Of a stretch of 23,853 bases of DNA, positions 1 through 7,764 are shown piece by piece. The stretch's first letter is position 1, and every line of letters starts with the position of its first letter. Made by a program: the position numbers and the translations under genes. The notes beneath the pieces were generated by a model, which saw nothing but the letters and a program-made list of their open reading frames with translations, did no database searches and was not told the DNA's origin. Source of the DNA: an uncultured bacterium (GTDB taxonomy: Bacteria; Actinomycetota; Coriobacteriia; Coriobacteriales; Eggerthellaceae). Location of the stretch: NCBI GenBank assembly GCA_905215035.1, contig CAJMOJ010000031.1, positions 1-23,853 of the forward strand, given 5' to 3'.

Positions 1-65
1 TTATGCAAGTGGATGCTTTTTATCCAATTGCACTCATCTTCTTAGGGTTGCCCCATCTTTCATAG
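1..65 (+). CDS. possible 3' end of a truncated upstream gene
   Basis: Reading frame 3 is open from the window edge to a TAG at 63-65 and encodes 20 residues ending in GLPHLS. The stop lies seven bases before the stop of the convergent membrane-protein gene, the tidy end-to-end arrangement expected of two real genes. No domain can be recognised in so short a tail. An ATG at position 3 could also make it a chance short ORF. Upstream sequence is needed to decide. Confidence 0.25.
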   Translation, partial: MQVDAFYPIALIFLGLPHLS

Positions 66-71
66 ATGTAG

Positions 72-746
72 TTAAAACAGAAGAAGATAAAGCGTTAATA
101 AAAGAGCGAACACAGGACAAAATGATACAAAATCTGTGTGGGCAAAACGGATAAAGAGCCACGCGATCCCAAAAGCGAGTAAGGCAAGCACAGCAGCAAG
201 TGGCCCTGCCGCAATCCCTCCAATGCATACAAGCGATAGATCTTCAAACGTAATAGACATACCAGAGAGTTTGTTTGCTTGCGCGAGTGAGAACGCACCA
301 ACTGCTACGGCAGAACATGCAATAAGGCCAAGGGCAGCAAAAAGAAACGTACCCATATAACTTCCCGACCAGACGGCTGCTTCAACCTGAAGTGTGATGG
401 CGAGGATAGCAAGTATAAAAAGATAGATATAGGCGATATGGTTTGTGCGCACCTGAAATACAACGCAAAACCAAACAAGAGCCAAAAAGACGCACAGGGT
501 GGCGGAAGTTGGCGTGAAGAACCAAAGGATGGCTCCCAGTGCGATACCCAATAGAAGCTCAGGCCATTTTGGTACAGGAGATACTCGTTGAGCGTAGGTT
601 TGAGTGTCTTCTACAGAAGCTTCTCTGAGCTCTAATTTCATAGTTTGCCCTAATTGGCGTAATGATTGCGATTGCTTTTGTTTCTTTTTTGCTGATGCCA
701 TACGTATTCTTTCTTGCTCATTCCATCGTTTCAACAAGACGATCAT
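72..746 (-). CDS. multi-pass membrane protein of unknown function
   Basis: I do not recognise a family. The 224-residue product starts with a hydrophilic Lys/Gln-rich segment of about 55 residues, with KKKQKQ near residue 20. About six hydrophobic segments follow (roughly residues 63-80, 83-98, 103-122, 128-153, 166-191 and 199-224), so it should be an integral membrane protein with a cytoplasmic basic N-terminus. There are few charged residues in the membrane part, and no transporter or enzyme motif is visible. The annotated ATG has only a weak AAGG upstream. A second in-frame ATG at 701 (residue 16, MASAKKK) with GAAAG upstream is an equally good start and would give 209 residues. It stands alone on the minus strand, divergent from the thioesterase gene. 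Confidence 0.65.
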   Translation of the reverse strand: MIVLLKRWNEQERIRMASAKKKQKQSQSLRQLGQTMKLELREASVEDTQTYAQRVSPVPKWPELLLGIALGAILWFFTPTSATLCVFLALVWFCVVFQVRTNHIAYIYLFILAILAITLQVEAAVWSGSYMGTFLFAALGLIACSAVAVGAFSLAQANKLSGMSITFEDLSLVCIGGIAAGPLAAVLALLAFGIAWLFIRFAHTDFVSFCPVFALLLTLYLLLF

Positions 747-763
747 CTAGCCTTGATTCAATC

Positions 764-790
764 TTGCGCGAAAAGGTTATAGGATACAAT
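764..790 (+). promoter_or_regulatory. candidate promoter of the thioesterase gene
   Basis: A good -10 match, TACAAT, lies at 785-790. TTGCGC at 764-769 could serve as -35, but the 15-base spacing is short. Transcription would begin near 797 and leave a leader of about 110 bases. The call rests on consensus similarity only. Confidence 0.25.
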
Positions 791-907
791 ACAACTACGC
801 TTCTGCTCTTGGCTTATAAGAATACTGTTTGTGCTTATTGAGCGTGGTGAATAAAGATTATGTACGACGCTCGTGGGTGTCGTAATTTTGCAGGGAAGGA
901 TGTATGT

Positions 908-1288
908 ATGAAACTCGCTGATATGCTCAACGTTCAAGTTGTTGAAGACACACCTGATCGTTATGTGCTCCATACCCCCGTTACTGAGGCTATGTTGCAG
1001 CCACATGGTGTTTTGCATGGTGGTATTAGTGCGTATTTGGCAGAACATGCCGCAAGCGAGTGCGTAACTGCTCATTCAGACATTAATGAAGTTAATGGTC
1101 TGGGGCTTGATTTAACGACTACTCATTTGGCTCCTGTATTTGAGGGCGACACCATTGAGACGGTGGCGACTCCGCTCCACAATGGTGGTCGTGTTCGTGT
1201 GTGGCGTATTGAGCAATTCCGCCTGAGCGATGGGGTAATGTTTAATACGTCTCAAATTACTATCTATATGAAAAAGGTACACCACTAA
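908..1288 (+). CDS. PaaI/MenI-type hotdog-fold acyl-CoA thioesterase
   Basis: The predicted enzyme hydrolyses a thioester between an acyl or aryl group and coenzyme A in the cytoplasm. The 126-residue product is the usual size for a single hotdog domain. Its signature is GVLHGG at residues 34-39 followed by AYLAE, with Glu46 in the position of the catalytic carboxylate of the 1,4-dihydroxy-2-naphthoyl-CoA hydrolase (MenI/YdiI) and PaaI families. A TTTHLAP stretch follows, typical of the second strand region. The start at 908 is chosen because GGGAAGGA sits seven bases upstream; the longer in-frame start at 860 has no such site. No menaquinone or phenylacetate genes are adjacent, so the substrate cannot be assigned. 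The gene appears to be monocistronic. Confidence 0.85.
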   Translation: MKLADMLNVQVVEDTPDRYVLHTPVTEAMLQPHGVLHGGISAYLAEHAASECVTAHSDINEVNGLGLDLTTTHLAPVFEGDTIETVATPLHNGGRVRVWRIEQFRLSDGVMFNTSQITIYMKKVHH

Positions 1289-1300
1289 GATCTCTGACTT

Positions 1301-1325
1301 GCAATACAGCATTAAGACGTATTGC
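1301..1325. terminator. hairpin between convergent genes
   Basis: GCAATAC at 1301-1307 and GTATTGC at 1319-1325 form a perfect 7-bp stem with an 11-base loop, between the convergent ends of the thioesterase gene and sbcC. Neither side carries a clear U-tract, so it is at best a weak terminator. Confidence 0.3.
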
Positions 1326-1381
1326 TTACCGGTAACACGTGTGCGTTGTAGTGAACAGTTCTTAATCGTGGTGAATGTTTA

Positions 1382-4300
1382 TTAGACTTCTAGAGTGAGC
1401 GTAGAGCCATCGCGACCTGCGCTCACGACTATTTTACGCTCAATGCTTGTCTTAAGTTCTTCGACGTGACTGATAATACCAACAAGTTTATTGTTTCCTG
1501 TAAGGGTATTGAGCATGGTAATTGCTTTTTGTAGCGCCTCTTGATCCAATGAACCAAATCCCTCATCAATAAACATGGTGTCAAGTTGGACACCGCCAGC
1601 ATATGCTTGTACTACATCAGATAAGCCAAGTGCCAAACTGAGTGACGCTTCAAAAGACTCGCCACCTGAGAGCGAATTGGCGTCACGTGTTTTTCCGGTA
1701 TAAGCATCACGAATATCAAGATCAAGGCCCGCAATATGGCGCCTATCGCTTAGACGCTTATCACTTATCTGGTCGTTGTCGTTTCTGCTCATCGCACGTC
1801 GTTCAAGTTGATAACGATGGTTACTCAGCAGCGCGAGACGTACATTAGCTGCCGCAATCACTTGATCAAAATAGTAGCCTTGCATATAGGTTTCAAATGT
1901 AAGGCGCGCTCTGTCTGTAAGTTTTCCTGTGGCAGTATCTGCAACTCGGGCGACGGCGGCATATGCTTCTTGTAAATCGCGCGTTTTTGCCTGTTCGTGC
2001 TCGACTTTGGTGCGAATTGCTTGGTTTTGAACAATACGGCTTTTGACGTGCGCGAGTTGCTCATTAGTTTGCTCTAGGTGGCGGGTTGTCTCAGTAAGAC
2101 GCTCAAGAAGATCATGGTGATCCATAGCCTCGAGGTGCTCATTGAGGCGATCAAGTTGCTCAGTGAGCGCTTCTTTGCGTGCTTGCTGTGTTGTTACGGT
2201 CGTTTGAGCCTCGGCAAATGATGTTTGAAGTACGTGATAGGTGGTGTCAAACTGGTTTATAGCTTCTTTAATCTGGGTAAGTTCTACGGTGAGTGCAGTA
2301 ATAGAATCAAAGGTTATATGGGTTGAGAGCTCGTCATACGTTGCGCTCAGAGCTGCTCGTTCTTGTTCTTGCTTGGCTCGTGTCGTCGAGAGTGCTTCAA
2401 GCTCATGGGTAAGTGATGCTTGTTCTGTTTGCAGTGATTCTTGTTGTTCGCATGCAGTTTGGTAATACGTGCGTTCCTGTTTTCGTTGTGCAAGTTGCGC
2501 CGCCGCTTTTTCGTACTCAGCTCGCTGTGTTGCTACATGATTCTGCGCTTCGGCGTGGGTTGAAAAAGGCAGATGCTCTTTTGCGGCTGCAAGGGCTGCT
2601 GTAAGTTCAGTCACTTTTGTTTGAGCTGCATGAAGCTCATTTTGTGTCGTGGTTATTGTGTGCTCTTGTATTTGCAAACTTTCCTGAAGTTCTGTTTGCT
2701 TTTTTTGATCACGTTTGAGGTGGTCAACTGCAATAACAAGCCTTTCAACCTCATTGCGTGCTTGCTCTTCTTGCAAAGAGGCATCATTGATGCGCTCAAG
2801 AAATTGTTGCGAGGTCTCGAATGGTTCAAGCGCTTTGTCGTAAGCGGTGGAAAATGCGGCTTCCTCGCTGTGGTGGGCAGCTGCCTGTGCTGCTGCATCT
2901 TGCGCTTTTTGATCAGCGACTTGTGCGTCGGCTTGTGCTTGTTTAATTGTTTCTTGTGTTGGCGGGATTTGTTTTTGAGAAAGCTGAGCGGGATGGGGAT
3001 GCTCAGATGATCCACAAACGGGACAAGGGGTATGAGGTTTAAGCTCTTGAGCAAACACACCAGCTAAATTATCAAAATACTGTGTCTGCAATTTTTGGGC
3101 ATGAGCGTGAAGGCGCTGAGCTTCATCGCGCAGTGATTCATACGTTGCTTGCGCCTGTGCTGTTTTTTCAGCAGCTTGGGTAAGCGATTGCTTTATTTGT
3201 TCAAGTTCGCGGTTGGTATCTTGTAGGGCAGTGTGATTGCGGGTTGCATCTGAAAGTGCTTGTTTTGCTTGTTCAAGGGCGATAGGAAGTTCTAGCTGTT
3301 GAGTAATATGGTGAGTAAGTGTGGCATATTCTTGATTTAGTTCATCACGTTTTGCCTCTTCGGCAGTGAGGCGTGCTTTGATTTCTGTGCAGTGTGCCTG
3401 TGCTGCATCGCGTGCAGATTCGTCACGTTCAAGTTGTACAAAGCGCGCTTCTAAGGTCTGTGCTTCATGCAATGCTTGCGTAACTCTTGCAAGCTGTGCA
3501 GAGGCTTGTTCGTAGAGGATAGGAGCTTGAGCGTAGTGCTCGCATGCTGTATGGAGCTGTGCTTGCTTGTCTTCAAGGGCACAGAGCGCATCAGTTTTGT
3601 GTTGGTATTGCTCATGTGTTTTTTGTTGTGCTTCCTGATTGGCGGCAAGAGCGCGGGCGGCTTTGTCGCGCGAGGTAAAATACTGTTCTTGGAGCTCGAG
3701 GGTGGTAAGCTCTTTTGCTTTTTGATCACGATTGGGTTTTTGTTGTTCGAACTCGGCAAGTTTTGTGCGGGCATCGGCAACAGATTGCAGCGATTGAGCT
3801 AGGTGTTCATTAAGTTCGTTAAGCTCTGTGATTAGTTCGGTACGTTGTTTTGTCTTTTCAAGAGTGAGCGAAAGCTGATCTTTAGTAGCGGTAAGAGAAG
3901 CGAGCGTTTCTTGGTTTTGCTGTACTTTGCGCTCATCGCGTTCGAGTTGTTTGGCCAATGCGTCAATAAGAACTCCTGCGGTAAGTCCTTCATTGGTTTT
4001 TAGAGTAGCAAGCGTAAAAGCCTCATCGCTTTCTTCATCAAAAGAGGCCTGGTCAGCGAGTAGGGTGACCGTGTAAAGGGAGTCTTTAAAAGCATTTTTA
4101 AGCGTTTTAGCACGGGTGTTGAGATTTTCTTGAAACGCCGTTAGAAATTCAGTGTTGAAAAGTTTACGTAAAATATCGCCACGTTCTGTAGTGTTGGCAG
4201 TCAAAAGGCGACGAAACTCCCCTTGTGCAATCATGACAATTTGCATAAATTGATCACGGCTAAATCCAAGAAGGTCTTGAATATATGAGGTGACGTTGGT

Positions 4301-4684
4301 GGTGCCGGTAATAACGCTTTTGTCAGGGAGGGTGAGTTCTGCTGAAGGGTCCTCATCGGTAAAGCCGCTACCACGCTTTTTGGGACGACGGTAAGCGGGA
4401 TTGCGCTTTATGGTGTAGAGGCTATTTTGGTATCTGAAGGTGAGTTCGACAAAGGTGGGTGTTGAGGGGTCAGCAAAGTCAGAACGAAGAGAATTAGCGG
4501 AACGGTCATCGCCTGAGGGTGCTCCGTAAAGCGCAAAAACAATTGCGTCAAAAATGGTTGTTTTACCCGATCCTGTGTCGCCGCAAATTAAATAGAGCCC
4601 TGAATCACCAAGATCAGAAAGAGGGATCGTGGTCTTATGAGCGTAAGGTCCAAAAGCGGAAAGAGTTAAGGTTAACGGCTTCAT
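1382..4684 (-). CDS. sbcC: exonuclease SbcCD, ATPase subunit SbcC
   Basis: SbcC is the SMC/Rad50-like ATPase that works with SbcD to cut hairpins and process blocked DNA ends. All landmarks of the 1100-residue protein are present. Walker A GDTGSGKT is at residues 35-42. Two long Gln/Glu/Ala-rich coiled coils flank a zinc hook, CPVC at 554-557, close to the midpoint. The ABC signature LSGGE is at 1005-1009, Walker B ends in D1040-E1041, and a D-loop SLD follows at 1045-1047. The length is normal for the family. It begins 59 bases after the sbcD stop with only a weak ribosome binding site, so translation may depend on coupling to or co-transcription with sbcD. Several long ORFs on the other strand and frames inside it are by-products of the coiled-coil codon bias. 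Confidence 0.97.
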   Translation of the reverse strand: MKPLTLTLSAFGPYAHKTTIPLSDLGDSGLYLICGDTGSGKTTIFDAIVFALYGAPSGDDRSANSLRSDFADPSTPTFVELTFRYQNSLYTIKRNPAYRRPKKRGSGFTDEDPSAELTLPDKSVITGTTNVTSYIQDLLGFSRDQFMQIVMIAQGEFRRLLTANTTERGDILRKLFNTEFLTAFQENLNTRAKTLKNAFKDSLYTVTLLADQASFDEESDEAFTLATLKTNEGLTAGVLIDALAKQLERDERKVQQNQETLASLTATKDQLSLTLEKTKQRTELITELNELNEHLAQSLQSVADARTKLAEFEQQKPNRDQKAKELTTLELQEQYFTSRDKAARALAANQEAQQKTHEQYQHKTDALCALEDKQAQLHTACEHYAQAPILYEQASAQLARVTQALHEAQTLEARFVQLERDESARDAAQAHCTEIKARLTAEEAKRDELNQEYATLTHHITQQLELPIALEQAKQALSDATRNHTALQDTNRELEQIKQSLTQAAEKTAQAQATYESLRDEAQRLHAHAQKLQTQYFDNLAGVFAQELKPHTPCPVCGSSEHPHPAQLSQKQIPPTQETIKQAQADAQVADQKAQDAAAQAAAHHSEEAAFSTAYDKALEPFETSQQFLERINDASLQEEQARNEVERLVIAVDHLKRDQKKQTELQESLQIQEHTITTTQNELHAAQTKVTELTAALAAAKEHLPFSTHAEAQNHVATQRAEYEKAAAQLAQRKQERTYYQTACEQQESLQTEQASLTHELEALSTTRAKQEQERAALSATYDELSTHITFDSITALTVELTQIKEAINQFDTTYHVLQTSFAEAQTTVTTQQARKEALTEQLDRLNEHLEAMDHHDLLERLTETTRHLEQTNEQLAHVKSRIVQNQAIRTKVEHEQAKTRDLQEAYAAVARVADTATGKLTDRARLTFETYMQGYYFDQVIAAANVRLALLSNHRYQLERRAMSRNDNDQISDKRLSDRRHIAGLDLDIRDAYTGKTRDANSLSGGESFEASLSLALGLSDVVQAYAGGVQLDTMFIDEGFGSLDQEALQKAITMLNTLTGNNKLVGIISHVEELKTSIERKIVVSAGRDGSTLTLEV

Positions 4685-4743
4685 ATACGAACTCGTTTCT
4701 AGAAAATCCTACGATGGGTTTTGGATGAGTTTTGCAGTGAGTT

Positions 4744-5898
4744 TCATGAGTGGTCTTGATGACAGGTTTCAGAAAGTGCCTCAATAACTATGCTGCGTTC
4801 GTCATCGGTTAATTCGCATTGGTTTTGTCCGAAATAGAACTGTTCAAAAAGCGTAAGAGGATCACGCATTTCAGTCGGCTGTACAACAAGAGGCTGCTCA
4901 GCATCAAACGTGGTTGCAAGAATACGATGCTCAAGACCAATCAGGTTAGGGTAGGCTTGCCTCAATTCTGTCTGTGCGTTGAGGGGTAAGGTGTCGTCGG
5001 TGATTTGGGCATAAACATAATCGTGCGTATCACCCGCTCGAATCACTTCAGGTGCAACAAGTTCATGGAGCGGTCCGGTAATAACGCGCACATCATGGAG
5101 AGGCGTTAGGGGAAGAAGCTCACAGGTGAGCGTTCCTTTTTCCTTCATATCAACTAGTACAGCTGACTTAGGGTAGCGCGCTTCAGAGGCGGAATACTTT
5201 AAGGGAGATCCCGCATAGCGCATGGTGTCTCGTCCAATGCGTTGCGGGCGATGGATGTGTCCGAGTGCCACATAATCAAACTGATCAAATACGCTTGCGT
5301 CAACGGCCTCAAGGGTACCCAACGTAATTTCAGAGTCACTCATTTCGGGTGAGAGTGATCCTGATACAACTAATTGATGGACGAGTGCAACATTGCGTGC
5401 TTCAGGGTTAAAGGGTGCTGTTGCGAGCATGGCCTTGAGTGCTGCGGAATAGTCAGAGCCAAATTCCTCATCGTCATGATACGGTCTAATTTGTGCGGGG
5501 CGCATAAAAGGAATGGGCCAGATGATTACATCGCCATACGCATCGGTCAGAGTAATGGGATGAAGTGCACCTGTGTAGGGGCGTGCTAGGTAAATATTTT
5601 GTGCGGCAAGAAGTTCTGCTCCATAGCTGAGGCGTTGAGCGGAGTCATGATTTCCCGGAATAGCGATTGCGGTAATGTTTGCCGTGCTAAGATCGGTCAA
5701 AAAGGTATCGAGAAGCTCAACGGCATCTGCGGAAGGAAGCGCACGATCGTAAATATCGCCTGCAATAAGAACAGCATCAACAGCATATTCCTGAGCAAGC
5801 GCAACAATACGTTTGAGAATGTAAGCCTGGTCTTCGACAAGCGAATAGCCATTTAGCTGCTTTCCTAAATGGAGGTCAGCAAGGTGTAAAAAGCGCAT
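4744..5898 (-). CDS. sbcD: exonuclease SbcCD, nuclease subunit SbcD
   Basis: SbcD is the Mre11-type metal-dependent phosphoesterase of the SbcCD complex. The metal-binding motifs appear in order: DLH at residues 8-10, GD at 47-48 followed by IYDR, GNHD at 82-85, an ALVHQ segment near residue 170 and GHIH near residue 217. The C-terminal half holds the capping and SbcC-binding regions. At 384 residues it is full length. The start has AAGGA about six bases upstream. Only 21 bases separate it from the end of the dehydratase-activator gene, so it could be transcribed from the same upstream promoter, an unusual partnership for a repair nuclease. Confidence 0.97.
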   Translation of the reverse strand: MRFLHLADLHLGKQLNGYSLVEDQAYILKRIVALAQEYAVDAVLIAGDIYDRALPSADAVELLDTFLTDLSTANITAIAIPGNHDSAQRLSYGAELLAAQNIYLARPYTGALHPITLTDAYGDVIIWPIPFMRPAQIRPYHDDEEFGSDYSAALKAMLATAPFNPEARNVALVHQLVVSGSLSPEMSDSEITLGTLEAVDASVFDQFDYVALGHIHRPQRIGRDTMRYAGSPLKYSASEARYPKSAVLVDMKEKGTLTCELLPLTPLHDVRVITGPLHELVAPEVIRAGDTHDYVYAQITDDTLPLNAQTELRQAYPNLIGLEHRILATTFDAEQPLVVQPTEMRDPLTLFEQFYFGQNQCELTDDERSIVIEALSETCHQDHS

Positions 5899-5919
5899 AG
5901 TGTCCTTAAGGGTTAATGC

Positions 5920-7764
5920 TTAGTTTTCTTCAAGTGCAAAAAGTGCTGCACCCAGTGCACCACATAAATCGGGGTTTTCTGCAATAAAAAGTGATGCATC
6001 GAGCTTGCGTTCAAGTTCTTCTACAACACCTTTATTGCGTGCTACGCCACCAGTCATCATAAAGGGAGCACTACCTTTAGCGCGACTTACCATAGAAGCG
6101 GTACGAGAGGCAATAGATTTATTGATGCCATGGGCAATGTCAGATTCGGAGTGATTGTCAGCGATAAGCGAGATAACCTCAGACTCAGCAAAAACAGTGC
6201 ACATACTTGAGATTGAGATATCTTTATCCCACGTAAGCCCTGCAACAGAAAGTGTTGGTAGGTCAACTTCAAGGGTACGTGCCATAGCCTCTAAAAAGCG
6301 GCCTGTGCCTGCAGCGCATTTGTCATTCATGATGAAGTTTGAAACAGCACCGGTCTCATCAAGGCAAATTACTTTGGAATCTTGCCCGCCAATATCAACA
6401 ATGGTGCGGATCTCTGGATTTAAGAAGTGTGCCCCTTTTGCATGGCAGGTGATTTCAGTTTTGGTGTCGGTGGCAAAGGGGATGTTAAAGCGCCCATAGC
6501 CTGTGGCGGTGATTGCTTTAAAGTCTTCGGGAGTAGCGCCTAGTTGATCCTGGATTTCTTTAAATGCAGCACGTGCCCCATTTTGCGCTTTAGCACCGGT
6601 ACGAACAATGGCGCGTGCAACAATTTCTCCAGACTGATTAAGTGCAATCATATTGGTTGTGGTTGATCCCGAATCAATACCAGCAAGATAGGTGCCATGA
6701 GGGTTAATGGTGGGGGTTGTATCGTGAGCCATGATGTTTTCTCCTTGTGATGATGCACGAGACACTGTCGGTGATACCGATGAGAGGGATGAATTTAAGG
6801 CGGTTGTCTGTGCGTGTGTTGCGGTTTGTGTATGCGATGGGGTGTAGGCGAGCGATTCCTCAAATGCCTCAAGACGCGTAGCTAGCTGTCCTTGCGGCAT
6901 AGGGGTAAAGTCGGACTCAATTTTCAATAAGGGGATGTCAGTTTGGGAGCGTAGATTCTCGTAATCAAACCCATAAAAATCGCAAAACTTGACCGTGTTG
7001 TAAATAATGCCTTTCAAATAGGGATGTTCCGTCAAGACACGACGACCAGAAATATCAGCCATGCGCATACAGGGTGTCATGCGCAAAAGTGCTCCTGCAT
7101 ACCAGTGTAACAATTCTTCACGTGATGCGTTTTCGTATTCAGAAGGCAATGCTTCCAAATGACGATTACCACTACACGTGAGATTGATGATAGGAAGTGC
7201 AAGGTTTGCTTGCATATAAGCAAAAAGCTCAGGGCTAATACGGGCGCCTAAAACGGCATAAAAGGGTTTTGTCATTTCAGTAAGCGCTTCTGTATCATCA
7301 TGTTGAGCGCGACATGCTGCGATAAACGCTGCACGATTCCATGGTCTTTTGCAATAGCGTTCGTAGTCGTTTGCAAGTTCAAGGAGTTCTTCAGCAAAGC
7401 GATCAATTGCACATCCATGTGTTTCATGAGGAAGATCGAGCAAGCGTAAATAATCGTGGGACTGTTTAAATTCAAGAACATCGTTAACGCGTCTGATAGA
7501 GTCACAACAATCTGTCAAAATGATTTCGCTATAGGCATCAGCTTGTTGGATAAGTGCTTTTGCGTGTGAGCAAACATTGGCATGGGTGAGCTCTTCTGCC
7601 TGCTGGAAATTGGTCTCTTCTCCGTCAATCAGCACGGGGTCAACGCTAAAAGAACGCAAGAGCTCAACCGGAGTGTATTTGCAGGTGTAACCCAAGGTAG
7701 GGCGACCAGGCAAACGTGTTGTGTCTTGTATAGCAGTATGAGTTGTGTTGGTAGTGTTAGCCAC
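5920..7764 (-). CDS. fused 2-hydroxyacyl-CoA dehydratase-type subunit and activator ATPase (HgdB-like + HgdC-like)
   Basis: Two families lie in one 614-residue frame. Residues about 15-305 resemble the D-component of 2-hydroxyacyl-CoA dehydratases and the related double-cubane/YjiM proteins. They include GYTCKYTPVE (Cys28), NVCSHAK (Cys65), a TDCCD pair (Cys86/87), and the closing pattern KFCDFYGFDYENL then GQLATRLEAF. Residues 306-344 are a Ser/Thr/Gln-rich linker. Residues 358-614 are a complete BadF/HgdC-type activator: GIDSGSTTT at 362-370, DIGGQDSK, NDKCAAGTG with Cys483, and SSMCTVFAESEV with Cys522. These cysteines are 39 apart, the same spacing as the cluster-binding pair of Acidaminococcus HgdC. 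The activator would use ATP hydrolysis to push a low-potential electron into the dehydratase cluster. The start is GTG, with AGGAGG eight bases upstream inside the preceding gene, and the two genes overlap by eight bases. The substrate is unknown. The activator has Asn371 where HgdC has Lys. Confidence 0.9.
   Translation of the reverse strand: MANTTNTTHTAIQDTTRLPGRPTLGYTCKYTPVELLRSFSVDPVLIDGEETNFQQAEELTHANVCSHAKALIQQADAYSEIILTDCCDSIRRVNDVLEFKQSHDYLRLLDLPHETHGCAIDRFAEELLELANDYERYCKRPWNRAAFIAACRAQHDDTEALTEMTKPFYAVLGARISPELFAYMQANLALPIINLTCSGNRHLEALPSEYENASREELLHWYAGALLRMTPCMRMADISGRRVLTEHPYLKGIIYNTVKFCDFYGFDYENLRSQTDIPLLKIESDFTPMPQGQLATRLEAFEESLAYTPSHTQTATHAQTTALNSSLSSVSPTVSRASSQGENIMAHDTTPTINPHGTYLAGIDSGSTTTNMIALNQSGEIVARAIVRTGAKAQNGARAAFKEIQDQLGATPEDFKAITATGYGRFNIPFATDTKTEITCHAKGAHFLNPEIRTIVDIGGQDSKVICLDETGAVSNFIMNDKCAAGTGRFLEAMARTLEVDLPTLSVAGLTWDKDISISSMCTVFAESEVISLIADNHSESDIAHGINKSIASRTASMVSRAKGSAPFMMTGGVARNKGVVEELERKLDASLFIAENPDLCGALGAALFALEEN
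6730..6746 (-). promoter_or_regulatory. internal ribosome binding site and start for a free activator ATPase
   Basis: On the minus strand AAGGAG (6741-6746) stands eight bases before an in-frame ATG (6730-6732), codon 345 of the 614-codon fusion. Translation from here would give a 270-residue protein ending at 5920, the normal length of a stand-alone HgdC-type activator. The site is optimal in sequence and spacing and falls exactly at the linker/activator border. A small inverted repeat, TCGGT/ACCGA (6768-6780), lies just upstream. Confidence 0.6.

Noticed and set aside
2..151. Open frame 2 from the left edge (ending near 151)
   Set aside because: It overlaps the minus-strand membrane protein gene by about 80 bases. 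Frame 3, ending at 65, gives a cleaner convergent junction.
758..1075. A 105-codon ORF on the minus strand overlapping the thioesterase gene
   Set aside because: It is antisense to a well-supported enzyme, has no recognisable domain, and its composition fits a shadow frame.
1326..1341. Adjacent palindromes TTACCGGTAA and CACGTG downstream of the thioesterase gene
   Set aside because: Both are short, lie between convergent gene ends where no regulator site is expected, and are not repeated elsewhere in what I could see.
2573..3010. A 145-codon Cys/Leu-rich ORF on the plus strand, and several similar ones, inside sbcC
   Set aside because: They are antisense or frame-shifted to the strongly supported coiled-coil coding sequence, have Cys/Phe-rich compositions typical of shadows of Gln/Glu/Ala codons, and have no domain signature.
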